Shown here piece after piece: positions 27,083-34,302 of a stretch of 44,486 bases of DNA (positions are counted from its first letter, which is position 1; each line of letters starts with the position of its first letter). The notes below the pieces were generated by a model. It was not told the DNA's origin. It did no database searches and was given only the letters and a program-made list of their open reading frames with translations. Source of the stretch: Calothrix sp. HK-06 (GTDB lineage Bacteria; Cyanobacteriota; Cyanobacteriia; Cyanobacteriales; Nostocaceae); assembly GCF_001904745.1 (NCBI RefSeq), contig NZ_MRCD01000074.1:1-44486 (forward strand). The letters run 5' to 3'. The translations under genes and the position numbers were made by a program.

Positions 27083-27442
27083 AATTTAAACGCTCCACAC
27101 ACTCACATTGGAGGATAGCACTTTACACTTTATTCAACAATTCCCTATGAATACCTTTCTTTCAGGATATGTTTATTTTTTGTTTATCACCAATGTAAGC
27201 GAGTCTAACTCAGGTATCAGTAAATTTACTTATATTTTTAGTAAATTTACTGTAAAGAAAGCGAGAAAGAACAAAAAGCAAAAAATATATGAAGCAGAAT
27301 ATACAATGCCCCTCCCTACTTCCCGCGTTCGTGTCAAAAATTACAATTTGTTGCGATATGCTTCATTTTAAGAGAATTTCTCATCAAACTATTTTAATGT
27401 AGCTGAAGCGCGGTTTTTAATTTCAAAGTTGAGAAAATAAGC
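27083..27442. other. Divergent promoter region between glmM and heme oxygenase
   Basis: 360 bases of AT-rich DNA separating divergent genes. An 87-codon frame here is not convincing. The notable content is a pair of identical 12-bp palindromes at 27219–27251. No other site was recognised. Confidence 0.6.
27219..27251. promoter_or_regulatory. Twin AGTAAATTTACT operator-like palindromes
   Basis: The perfect 12-bp palindrome AGTAAATTTACT occurs at 27219–27230 and 27240–27251. Centres are 21 bp apart, two helical turns, placing both on the same face of the DNA. This is the layout of tandem dimer-binding sites for a repressor or activator. They lie 192 bases upstream of the heme oxygenase start and about 137 upstream of glmM. 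The sequence is not a standard NtcA (GTA-N8-TAC) or Fur site. The regulator is unknown. Confidence 0.6.
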
Positions 27443-28159
27443 ATGAGTAGTAACTTAGCATCCAAATTACGTGTAGGTACCAAAAAAGCCCATACGATGG
27501 CGGAAAACGTTGGTTTTGTCAAATGCTTTTTAAAAGGTGTGGTGGAAAAAAACTCTTACCGGAAGCTAGTAGGCAACTTCTACTTCATCTACTCAGCGAT
27601 GGAAGAGGAGATGGAAAAACATAAAAATCACCCCATCGTTTCTAAAATCAACTTTCCCCAACTTTATCGCAAGCACACACTAGAGCAAGATTTAGCATAC
27701 TACTACGGCGCCAACTGGCGTGACCAAGTGAAGTTGTCATCCGCAGGAAGTGCATATGTACAACGCATTCGTGAAATATCAAACTCAGAACCAGAATTAT
27801 TAATTTCTCACTCTTACACTCGTTACCTTGGTGACTTGTCGGGGGGACAAATTTTAAAGGGTATTGCACAAACTGCAATGAACCTCACAGATGGCAACGG
27901 AACAGCGTTTTATGAATTTGCCGATATTTCTGATGAGAAAGCTTTCAAAGTTAAGTACCGTGCAGCTTTAGACGAAATGCCACTTGATGAAGCGACTTGT
28001 GACAAAATCGTTCAAGAAGCAAACGATGCTTTTGGTGCCAACATGAAAATGTTCCAAGAGTTAGAAGGTAATTTAATTAAAGCTATTGGAATAATGGTTT
28101 TCAACTCCCTAACCCGGCGCCGTTCTCGCGGAAGCACAGAACTCGCGACTGCTGAATAA
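27443..28159 (+). CDS. ho1: Heme oxygenase (biliverdin-forming)
   Basis: Cleaves heme to biliverdin IX-alpha, CO and iron with electrons from ferredoxin. Biliverdin feeds phycobilin and phytochrome chromophore synthesis, so this is a key pigment gene in a cyanobacterium. The 238-residue length matches cyanobacterial HO1. Evidence: axial histidine H17 in KKAHTMAEN, SYRKLVGNFYFIYSAMEEEM, SHSYTRYLGDLSGGQILK with the distal-helix glycines, and the C-terminal NDAFGANMKMFQELEGNLI. The family start SSNLASKLRVGTKKAH fixes ATG 27443; the ribosome site is weak (GAG). A long palindromic terminator follows. Upstream twin palindromes suggest specific control. Other cyanobacteria have a second, microaerobic copy; the sequence alone does not separate them firmly. 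Confidence 0.95.
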   Translation: MSSNLASKLRVGTKKAHTMAENVGFVKCFLKGVVEKNSYRKLVGNFYFIYSAMEEEMEKHKNHPIVSKINFPQLYRKHTLEQDLAYYYGANWRDQVKLSSAGSAYVQRIREISNSEPELLISHSYTRYLGDLSGGQILKGIAQTAMNLTDGNGTAFYEFADISDEKAFKVKYRAALDEMPLDEATCDKIVQEANDAFGANMKMFQELEGNLIKAIGIMVFNSLTRRRSRGSTELATAE

Positions 28160-28188
28160 TTAAAATATATCTACTTAAATAACAACTA

Positions 28189-28257
28189 GGGGTATTTTCC
28201 TTGGGGTTAGCCGTTATAAAGGCGCCTAATCTCAAGGAAAGTACCCCCAAATTTTTT
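28189..28257 (+). terminator. Heme oxygenase terminator
   Basis: A long stem pairs GGGGTATTTTCCTTG (28189–28203) with CAAGGAAAGTACCCC (about 28233–28247, one mismatch), then TTTTTT. It begins 30 bases after the heme oxygenase stop. The loop contains a GGCGCC. It overlaps the 3' end of a possible small minus-strand frame. Confidence 0.7.
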
Positions 28258-28365
28258 ATTGCCCTCTGAGGAAGATGTTTTTTGTTCACCAACGCGACTT
28301 TGTAGAATATCTAGCGAATCATTATCGGCGAGTTCAATGATTGCTTCTATAATTTTGTGCGCCAT
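28207..28365 (-). CDS. Possible 52-residue small protein
   Basis: ATG at 28363–28365 opens a frame MAHKIIEAIIELADNDSLDI followed by LQSRVGEQKTSSSE and a basic tail to a stop at 28207. Composition is protein-like with an amphipathic helix at the N-terminus. Against it: the last 18 codons run through the heme oxygenase terminator, there is no ribosome site, and the start codon lies in the centre of a 33-bp palindrome that would hide it in RNA. It may be a decayed end of a longer gene. No family recognised. Confidence 0.35.
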   Translation of the reverse strand: MAHKIIEAIIELADNDSLDILQSRVGEQKTSSSEGNKKFGGTFLEIRRLYNG

Positions 28366-28381
28366 TGGCGCACAAAATTAT
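28349..28381. repeat. 33-bp near-perfect palindrome
   Basis: Perfect 16-bp arms, ATAATTTTGTGCGCCA (28349–28364) and its reverse complement (28366–28381), with one central base. It has no loop, so it would be cruciform-prone DNA or a very stable hairpin in RNA. It covers the ATG of the possible minus-strand small gene and is unlike the other repeat families in the window. Confidence 0.85.
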
Positions 28382-28482
28382 CACTTAGTAGGCGCCTGTC
28401 TTATTAAACACAACACCTGCACCACATCCACAGGCGCCAAAATGCAGATATAGACTTACTTCTTCTAATAACCAAGATAAAT

Positions 28483-28657
28483 TTATAGTGCTAATGTATT
28501 ATAAAAAGCTTGAGATTTCTTTTGTGCTTCAGTAGGTGTTTTACCCTGAAACTCAAACCGCATCAATGTTGTGTTATCAACAATTTTAATTTTAGGCGCC
28601 CCAAAGCACTGCATTACTAATTACAAGCATCAGGAACAAAGATTTCCAACGATTCAT
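28483..28657 (-). pseudogene. Frameshifted small exported protein
   Basis: From ATG 28655–28657 the minus strand reads a signal-peptide-like MNRWKSLFLMLVISNAVLWG and stops at 28592. The neighbouring frame then gives a coherent mature part, APKIKIVDNTTLMRFEFQGK, then TPTEAQKKSQAFYNTLAL, stopping at 28483–28485. The frames cross at a GGGG run immediately before a GGCGCC. Loss of one G joins them into a 58-residue exported protein. It is therefore a frameshifted gene, a sequencing error, or less likely a programmed shift. An internal ATG at 28614 could still make the last 43 residues. No family was named with confidence. Confidence 0.5.
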
Positions 28658-28668
28658 AATCATTAGTA

Positions 28669-28896
28669 TTAATTTACTACTGCGGAAATTTCATAATTAC
28701 CGTCTTTTTTATGCGTGCGATACCACTGACTTTTTTGACATTGTTCGCACCAAAATTCTTCTAACCAACTTTCATATGAATTAATTGTATTTAATGGGTA
28801 TTTTTGGCTAATGCTATCTAAGTAACATTTATGCGTTGGACAAAATATTGCCCTCCGTTTAGAGCGTTTTCGGTTTCTTTCACACCTTTTTTGCAA
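28669..28896 (-). CDS. Small zinc-ribbon-like cyanobacterial protein
   Basis: A 75-residue basic protein with two Cys pairs: CPTHKC near the N-terminus and CEQCQKSQWY near the C-terminus, plus WLEEF between them. The arrangement fits a small treble-clef or zinc-ribbon fold; the pattern (CPxHxCYLDSxSQKYPL then WLExFWCEQC) looks like a recurring uncharacterised cyanobacterial family. The start is TTG at 28896: an AGAGGAG ribosome site lies 9 bases upstream and no ATG is available before an in-frame stop. The N-terminus is Arg/Lys-rich, so nucleic-acid binding is possible. It is the first of several very small minus-strand genes here. Confidence 0.65.
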   Translation of the reverse strand: MQKRCERNRKRSKRRAIFCPTHKCYLDSISQKYPLNTINSYESWLEEFWCEQCQKSQWYRTHKKDGNYEISAVVN

Positions 28897-29223
28897 TTCT
28901 AAGTACTCCTCTAAATGAGAGATTGTTCACAAAAATTTAATATTTAATTTTACTTAGATAGCTGTAAAAAACTGATAGATACTATTCGGAATTACCTGAT
29001 ATGTACATTAATAACAAACATCAAGTAATCGTGTTGCCATTTTGGCAATTTTATGAACTTGGCTTCATATTAAAGCGCGAGAGACAATAAAATCATTATA
29101 TTGATATTGATTAATAATTATGAATGAGTCAATATCGAGGCACCGAATCCCAAAAATACATCATTATCCATCCGGATAAATTGCCTATAATTAGGTACGT
29201 TCCGTAATTGTGGAAAAGTAACC
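28897..29223. other. Intergenic DNA upstream of trpB
   Basis: 327 bases between the divergent small zinc-ribbon-like gene and trpB. No gene seen. The trpB promoter candidate at 29186 lies at the right end. Confidence 0.5.
29186..29191 (+). promoter_or_regulatory. Candidate -10 box for trpB
   Basis: A consensus TATAAT 32 bases before the trpB GTG. No good TTGACA-like -35 is at the right distance; a TG lies just upstream, a partial extended -10. Moderate to low certainty. Confidence 0.4.
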
Positions 29224-30453
29224 GTGACCATTACACCCATTAACCCCAATCAAGTTATGCAGCGTCCTGATGCACAAGGACGCTTTGGACGTTTCGGTGG
29301 TAAATATGTACCCGAAACGTTAATGCCAGCTTTATTTGAATTAGAAGCTGCGTATAAACAATATCGTAATGAACCAGGTTTTCAAGTTGAGTTACAGCAA
29401 CTATTGCGCGACTATGTAGGACGTGCAACTCCTTTATATTTTGCTGAACGTTTGAGTGAGCATTATGCACGCAAAGATGCGACACCACAAATTTACTTAA
29501 AACGTGAAGATTTAAATCATACAGGCGCCCATAAAATTAATAATGCGTTAGGTCAAGTCTTACTAGCTAAACGCATGGGTAAAAAGCGGATTATTGCTGA
29601 AACAGGCGCCGGACAACACGGAGTAGCAACTGCGACAGTATGCGCGCGTTTTGGATTGGAATGCATCATATATATGGGTGTTCACGATATGGAACGCCAA
29701 TCATTAAATGTATTTAGAATGAAATTAATGGGCGCCGAAGTACGTCCAGTGGAAGCAGGTACAGGTACACTTAAAGATGCCACTTCCGAAGCAATTCGTG
29801 ACTGGGTAACAAACGTCGAAACAACGCATTACATTCTCGGTTCAGTAGCAGGTCCTCATCCATATCCAATGATGGTTCGTGACTTTCATGCTGTAATTGG
29901 ACAAGAAACACGCACACAAGCAATGGAAAAATGGGGTGGTTTACCCGATATTTTAATTGCCTGTGTAGGTGGTGGTTCTAATGCAATGGGTTTATTTCAC
30001 GAATTTATCGATGAACAAAGCATTAGAATTATTGGTGTTGAAGCAGCAGGGTTTGGAGTTGATACCGACAAACATGCAGCAACACTAACCAAAGGTAGAA
30101 TTGGTGTATTGCATGGGTCGATGAGCTACTTGTTGCAAGACGAAGAAGGACAAGTAATTGAACCTCACTCAGTCAGTGCAGGTTTAGATTATCCTGGTGT
30201 TGGCCCCGAACATAGTTTTCTCAAAGATATGGGACGTGCGGAATATTATAGCGTTACCGATGCCGAAGCATTAGATGCATTCCAACGTTTATCACGTTTG
30301 GAAGGTATTATTCCAGCATTAGAAACATCTCATGCTATCGCTTACCTAGAAACACTTTGTGGCCAACTTACAGGTAGTCCTCGCATTGTCATTAACTGTT
30401 CTGGACGTGGTGACAAAGATGTACAATCTGCCATCAAATATCTAAACATGTAA
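29224..30453 (+). CDS. trpB: Tryptophan synthase beta subunit
   Basis: Joins indole and L-serine to give tryptophan, using pyridoxal phosphate, normally in an alpha2-beta2 complex with TrpA. The 409-residue length is standard. Evidence: [17 protein letters not shown] at the N-terminus, cofactor lysine K104 in [25 protein letters not shown] indole-channel loop, phosphate-binding VGGGSNAMG, and SGRGDKD near the C-terminus. It starts with GTG at 29224, preceded by GGA nine bases upstream. As often in cyanobacteria, no other trp gene is adjacent. A 28-bp palindrome (30468–30495) follows the stop and may end transcription. Confidence 0.95.
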   Translation: MTITPINPNQVMQRPDAQGRFGRFGGKYVPETLMPALFELEAAYKQYRNEPGFQVELQQLLRDYVGRATPLYFAERLSEHYARKDATPQIYLKREDLNHTGAHKINNALGQVLLAKRMGKKRIIAETGAGQHGVATATVCARFGLECIIYMGVHDMERQSLNVFRMKLMGAEVRPVEAGTGTLKDATSEAIRDWVTNVETTHYILGSVAGPHPYPMMVRDFHAVIGQETRTQAMEKWGGLPDILIACVGGGSNAMGLFHEFIDEQSIRIIGVEAAGFGVDTDKHAATLTKGRIGVLHGSMSYLLQDEEGQVIEPHSVSAGLDYPGVGPEHSFLKDMGRAEYYSVTDAEALDAFQRLSRLEGIIPALETSHAIAYLETLCGQLTGSPRIVINCSGRGDKDVQSAIKYLNM

Positions 30454-30467
30454 TTTCACATGATGTT

Positions 30468-30495
30468 GTAGAGACGTTACATGTAACGTCTCTAC
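30468..30495. repeat. Family-2 palindrome, copy 2 (trpB 3' end)
   Basis: A perfect 28-bp palindrome starting GTAGAGACGTTACA and continuing as its own reverse complement. It lies 15 bases after the trpB stop. There is no T tract, so it may protect the transcript end more than terminate it. Confidence 0.85.
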
Positions 30496-30513
30496 ATGTG
30501 AAATCGAAAAATT

Positions 30514-30572
30514 GGTGCGTGACGCTACATCGCTTATTATTAATTTGAAGTTTTTGTATGGTGTTACACACC
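30514..30572. repeat. Family-1 inverted repeat, copy E (degenerate)
   Basis: Left arm GGTGCGTGACGC is intact at 30514; the right arm reads GTGTTACACACC, three transitions away from the perfect partner, then CCTACG. This looks like an older copy decaying by C-to-T type change. Confidence 0.7.
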
Positions 30573-30579
30573 CTACGTT

Positions 30580-31398
30580 TTAAATTAATTGACGTTGAAA
30601 GATAATCATTTCATTCCCAATTACTGGGTTGCGAGCAACGAGTTTATCTTGAGAGTCAAATATTTCTAAATGGGTAAAATCTAATTCTTGCGAACGCTGG
30701 AACATTTCTGCTGCTAGTTTATCTTGTTGCGATTTTTTGAGTGTGTACCAATCGTCACTGATTGTGACAATTAAACTACTACTACGAAAATTTGCTTTGA
30801 TTGATTTTACTATTCCTGAGAAGGTATTATTACTGACTTGTGAAACTTTATTTTCTATTGCAGCTATCAGTGTTTGTTCGGGTGTTAATGGTATAAATTG
30901 CGGTGTCTGTGTCGGCGCCGGTTCTGGAGTTTCTTCTGCAATAGGTGTTTGTTCTATTTCTGGTTGAGGTGTTTCTACTGCGATGGGTGTTTCTTCAACT
31001 TGTGGTTCTTTTGCCGTTTCAGCAACAGGTGTTTCTTCTATAGTAGGTAAAGATGTTGCTTCGACTAATGGAGTGGGTGTAGGTTCGGGTGTTACGGTGA
31101 CAGGTGCTGTTTCTGGTGGAACCGTTGCAATTTGCGGTGCTGGTTTACTATTAAAAGATGAAGTCGTCCATACAACAATTACAGCAACAAAAGCAATTAT
31201 CCCAGTTAAAGCAGCGACAATACCACCCCCCACTCTCGAAGACGGGTCTTCAAGTTGATTGACTGTCGTTTCTAAGACTCTGATAGTTCCTCGCAAAAAT
31301 TGGATAATTTTTACCTTCCAAAATGGTAGTCGTCTCTGGTAGCGTTGTTGACGACCTCTTGGGTTTGGTGGTTGGGGGGTTGGGTTATCTTGGGACAT
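30580..31398 (-). CDS. Single-pass membrane protein with Pro/Glu/Thr linker
   Basis: A 272-residue protein of unknown function. A basic, Pro/Gln/Arg-rich N-terminus (1–30) is followed by an amphipathic stretch and one strong membrane helix (about 58–80, GGGIVAALTGIIAFVAVIVVW). A low-complexity linker of about 100 residues follows, with repeated ETP-type units (EETPVAE, EETPIAVETPQPE, EQTPIAEETPEP). A compact C-terminal domain of about 95 residues ends it (from LTPEQTLIAAIENKV to FQRQLI). The linker probably spans the periplasm or cell wall so that the C-terminal domain reaches away from the membrane; topology is inference. It is convergent with trpB across two inverted repeats and divergent from the metallophosphoesterase. 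ATG 31398 is the natural start. Confidence 0.75.
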   Translation of the reverse strand: MSQDNPTPQPPNPRGRQQRYQRRLPFWKVKIIQFLRGTIRVLETTVNQLEDPSSRVGGGIVAALTGIIAFVAVIVVWTTSSFNSKPAPQIATVPPETAPVTVTPEPTPTPLVEATSLPTIEETPVAETAKEPQVEETPIAVETPQPEIEQTPIAEETPEPAPTQTPQFIPLTPEQTLIAAIENKVSQVSNNTFSGIVKSIKANFRSSSLIVTISDDWYTLKKSQQDKLAAEMFQRSQELDFTHLEIFDSQDKLVARNPVIGNEMIIFQRQLI

Positions 31399-31507
31399 GG
31401 AACTTTTGATTCAGGGTGCAAATCAACATTGCTGCAACACTTGACCTAATTTAGCATTGTTCTGCAATTCAATTTCGCTAAACTACGTACATTTATAATC
31501 AATAATT

Positions 31508-32413
31508 ATGAAGCTCAAACGACGTGAATTCTTATTTCTAAGTACTGTTGGTACTATATCAGCTGCTTTTGCAGGTTGTGCAACAGCAATAAAAGCACGC
31601 ATTCATAACTCAGTTCAAGTTATAAAACCTGTTGTACCTGATAGCAAAGTATTGTATCAATTTGTTTCTGTGGCAGATACAGGTACAGGTGCCGATGGGC
31701 AATATGCGGTAGCAAAAGCCATGACTAATTACCATGCTCAAAACCCTTATGATTTAGTAGTGTTAGCAGGAGATAATATTTACACAAATGGCGAAATCGA
31801 AAAAATTAACTCAGTATTCGAGCGTCCTTATGCAGAATTATTAAAAAAAGGCGTTAAATTCCAAGCCGCTTTAGGTAATCATGATATTAGAACTGCCAAC
31901 GGTGATTTACAGTTAAAATATGCTGCATTTAACTACGGAGGACGCTATTATACTTATAATCGTGGGGCAGTACAATTTTTTGTGCTTGATACCAACGGTA
32001 ATGCTGACTTTAAAACCCAACTATCTTGGTTAGATACAGAACTAAGTAAATCAAAGGCGCCTTGGAAGATAGTATATGGACATCATCCTATTTATGCATC
32101 GGGTGTATATGGTAGCAACCCAGAATTTATCAAAACCTTCACACCCATCTTTACCAAGCATAACGTCCAACTCTATATTAACGGACACGAACATCATTAC
32201 GAACGCACCATTGCCATTAATGGTACTACATACTTAATTTGTGGAGGAGGCGCCGGAACTCGTCCCGTAGGAAAAAACGAATGGACAGCTTATTCAGCAG
32301 AAAAACTAAGCTTTGCTGCATACAAAGTATACGCAGATAAAATAGAGGTGTCAGGTATTGGAACTGATAACCAAATTTTTGACAAAGGCATTATCCCTAT
32401 TAAAACTGCGTAA
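31508..32413 (+). CDS. Exported metallophosphoesterase (purple acid phosphatase-like)
   Basis: A 301-residue calcineurin-type phosphoesterase with two metals in its active site. Motifs in order: ADTGTG (first metal Asp), AGDNIY, GNHDIR, GHHPIY and NGHEHHYER, which is the full GD–GNHD–GH–GHxH set. The N-terminus MKLKRREFLFLSTVG carries a twin-arginine signal, and FAGC (C24) is a lipobox, so the protein is probably exported folded and anchored as a lipoprotein. Likely roles are phosphate scavenging or release from organic phosphates outside the cytoplasm; the substrate is unknown. No pho box was identified upstream. It is followed in the same direction by a PD-(D/E)XK-like gene, with no evidence that they act together. 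Confidence 0.88.
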   Translation: MKLKRREFLFLSTVGTISAAFAGCATAIKARIHNSVQVIKPVVPDSKVLYQFVSVADTGTGADGQYAVAKAMTNYHAQNPYDLVVLAGDNIYTNGEIEKINSVFERPYAELLKKGVKFQAALGNHDIRTANGDLQLKYAAFNYGGRYYTYNRGAVQFFVLDTNGNADFKTQLSWLDTELSKSKAPWKIVYGHHPIYASGVYGSNPEFIKTFTPIFTKHNVQLYINGHEHHYERTIAINGTTYLICGGGAGTRPVGKNEWTAYSAEKLSFAAYKVYADKIEVSGIGTDNQIFDKGIIPIKTA

Positions 32414-32477
32414 CAAATGTGTTTGAGGGTTTTGGTTAAAGTTTATGATAGCTATGTACCAAATATCCCTCATACAT

Positions 32478-33083
32478 ATGCCATACAGCGAATTTACAAC
32501 AATTACAAAAGCTGAAGAAGCTTTTGGTTTAACTACCGTTGAAGGAAGAAGGTTTATTCCAGAAATAGAACTAATCAAACCTTCTAAACAACTTGTAGAC
32601 TATTTAGAAGAAGTTTTACCAATTGCCATCGCGACTGGTAGTGAAAAAGCGCGCTCTGAGTTAATTATTTCTCCAATATTAATAGATGTATGGAGAATAT
32701 TGGAGAAACAAATCGGTGTTTTCTCTGGAGAAGAGTTTAATGTTGATAGCTCAGTAGGGTTAAACGGGAGATGTGATTTTTTGCTTAGTCGCTCACCTAA
32801 ACTCATAGAAATTGACGCTCCAGCAGTTGTAATTGTAGAAGCAAAAAAAGCAGACTTAAGGTCTGGAATTGGACAGTGTGTAGCAGAAATGGTTGTTGCC
32901 CAAAGATTTAATAAAATAAAAAATAAACCTGTAAACACCATATATGGGAGTGTTACTAGTGGTACCCAATGGCGGTTTATGAAGCTAGAAGAAAACACAG
33001 TAACCTTTGATTTGTCAGAATATTCAATTCCTCCAATAGACTTTATTATCTCTTCTTTAATTTGGATGATTCGCAATGCATGA
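32478..33083 (+). CDS. PD-(D/E)XK nuclease-like protein
   Basis: A 201-residue protein whose middle carries the core of the PD-(D/E)XK fold: an Asp in LNGRCDFLL, then after a short loop the VVIVEAKKADL strand (E-x-K), then a helix with GQCVAEMVVAQ. This matches type I/II restriction-endonuclease-like folds common as stand-alone proteins in cyanobacteria. No methyltransferase or specificity gene is adjacent, so a classical restriction system is not supported. The open frame reaches an ATG at 32445, but the ATG at 32478 (MPYSEFTTI) resembles the normal start of such proteins; neither has a strong ribosome site. A family-2 palindrome lies 18 bases after the stop. Confidence 0.65.
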   Translation: MPYSEFTTITKAEEAFGLTTVEGRRFIPEIELIKPSKQLVDYLEEVLPIAIATGSEKARSELIISPILIDVWRILEKQIGVFSGEEFNVDSSVGLNGRCDFLLSRSPKLIEIDAPAVVIVEAKKADLRSGIGQCVAEMVVAQRFNKIKNKPVNTIYGSVTSGTQWRFMKLEENTVTFDLSEYSIPPIDFIISSLIWMIRNA

Positions 33084-33101
33084 AGAAAAATTGGCATTTT
33101 A

Positions 33102-33126
33102 GGGACGTTACATGTAACGTCTCTAC
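33102..33126. repeat. Family-2 palindrome, copy 3
   Basis: The same core as the trpB copy (GACGTTACATGTAACGTC) with CTCTAC on the right arm and an altered left edge (GG instead of GTAGA). It lies just behind the PD-(D/E)XK-like gene. Confidence 0.8.
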
Positions 33127-33338
33127 AACAGGGATTTTCTTACGATTACTGCAATTTGCGTGTCAAATTTATTACAAGATGAGGCTGACTAATGCAAAGT
33201 TATATATCAAAATGCAAACAAAATTGAAACTATACTTAATTTTTTGTAATATACAGCGTTAGTCCAATCGGGAAACCGGATTTTATGGCATGATGCTTTA
33301 AGTAGACATTATGGCTTCAAAAGTACAGGGAATCTCTC

Positions 33339-33977
33339 ATGGCTCTCCGTTTAGGCGATACAGTACCAAACTTCACTCAAGCATCAACCCACGGTGAAAT
33401 TAACTTTTACGACTGGGCAGGTGATAGCTGGGTAATTTTATTCTCTCATCCAGCCGATTTTACACCAGTTTGCACCACAGAACTAGGAACCGTCGCAAAG
33501 CTCAAACCCGAATTCGATAAGCGTAACGTTAAAGCAATAGCACTTAGTGTTGACGACGTTGAATCACATAACGGTTGGGTTGGTGATATTGAAGAAACTC
33601 AAAGCACATCACTTAACTATCCTATTTTGGCAGACTCTGACCGTAAAGTCTCTGAACTTTACGATATGATTCACCCTAATGCCGCAGCAACAGTAACGGT
33701 GCGTTCCGTATTTGTAATAGACCCACAAAAGAAACTACGTCTATCGTTTACTTATCCTCCAAGTACAGGACGTAACTTTGACGAAATCTTGCGTGTGATA
33801 GACTCGTTACAACTTACCGACAACTACAGTGTTGCTACTCCTGCTGACTGGAAAGATGGTGAAGACGTTGTAATTGTCCCCTCTCTCAAAGACCCTGAAG
33901 TTCTCAAGGAAAAATTCCCCAAAGGTTATCAAGAAATTAAACCTTACCTTCGTATGACACCTCAACCTAACAAGTAA
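33339..33977 (+). CDS. 1-Cys peroxiredoxin
   Basis: Reduces hydrogen peroxide and organic hydroperoxides through a cysteine sulfenic acid. A 212-residue protein of the Prx6 (1-Cys) group: peroxidatic C45 in SHPADFTPVCTTELG, conserved YPILADSDRKVSELYDM, and the long C-terminal arm (LTDNYSVATPADWKDGEDVVIVPSL, then FPKGYQEIKPYLRMTPQP) that defines the subclass. No second resolving cysteine is present. The start is fixed by ALRLGDTVPNF and an AGGGA ribosome site 7 bases before ATG 33339. Cytoplasmic. It ends at a terminator made of a GGCGCC pair. The promoter region upstream is AT-rich with no assigned operator. Confidence 0.94.
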   Translation: MALRLGDTVPNFTQASTHGEINFYDWAGDSWVILFSHPADFTPVCTTELGTVAKLKPEFDKRNVKAIALSVDDVESHNGWVGDIEETQSTSLNYPILADSDRKVSELYDMIHPNAAATVTVRSVFVIDPQKKLRLSFTYPPSTGRNFDEILRVIDSLQLTDNYSVATPADWKDGEDVVIVPSLKDPEVLKEKFPKGYQEIKPYLRMTPQPNK

Positions 33978-34000
33978 TTATATTTTCCATAACATAATTA

Positions 34001-34030
34001 GGCGCCATTAATTCAATGAAGGCGCCTTTT
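34001..34030 (+). terminator. Peroxiredoxin terminator built from two GGCGCC sites
   Basis: GGCGCC (34001–34006), 14-nt AT-rich loop, GGCGCC (34021–34026), then TTTTCTTT. The structure is the same as the glmM terminator. A third GGCGCCTTT follows at about 34063. Confidence 0.7.
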
Positions 34031-34127
34031 CTTTACTAATAACATGATACCGCGCACTTTGAAGGCGCCTTTCACCGTGCGCTAGTTAAAATTAAAATAA
34101 TATAACTGTATTTCTATGTATAGTTGT

Positions 34128-34169
34128 TTGTTTCAAATATTATACTGACACGTACAATATTTGAAACAA
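34128..34169. promoter_or_regulatory. 14-bp inverted repeat upstream of natF
   Basis: Perfect arms TTGTTTCAAATATT (34128–34141) and AATATTTGAAACAA (34156–34169), 14-nt spacer. It lies 134 bases before the natF start. AT-rich arms and the lack of a T tract favour an operator or attenuator-type element over a terminator. Regulator unknown. Confidence 0.5.
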
Positions 34170-34182
34170 TACTGATTTATGG

Positions 34183-34201
34183 CTAGAAACCTGGTTTCTA
34201 G
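34183..34201. repeat. Family-3 palindrome
   Basis: CTAGAAACCTGGTTTCTAG, 9-bp perfect arms around a central T. Same family as 25169 and 39661. It lies about 100 bases upstream of natF. Confidence 0.75.
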
Positions 34202-34302
34202 GAGATTTTGCATAAAATTCCAACTTAATTAGAGTAAATCATAGTAATATTCTTGGTCTATAAGAAAGTTATTAACATACTCATAAAGGAGTTGTTGGAT
34301 AA

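Noticed and set aside
27219-27251. NtcA or Fur site identity for the twin palindromes
   Set aside because: GTA and TAC are four, not eight, bases apart, and the Fur GATAAT pattern is absent.
27108-27371. 87-codon frame in the glmM/heme oxygenase gap
   Set aside because: It runs through the twin palindromes and has promoter-like AT-rich composition; no family or ribosome site.
32600-33097. 165-codon antisense frame over the PD-(D/E)XK-like gene
   Set aside because: The plus frame has the recognisable nuclease core; the antisense translation has none.
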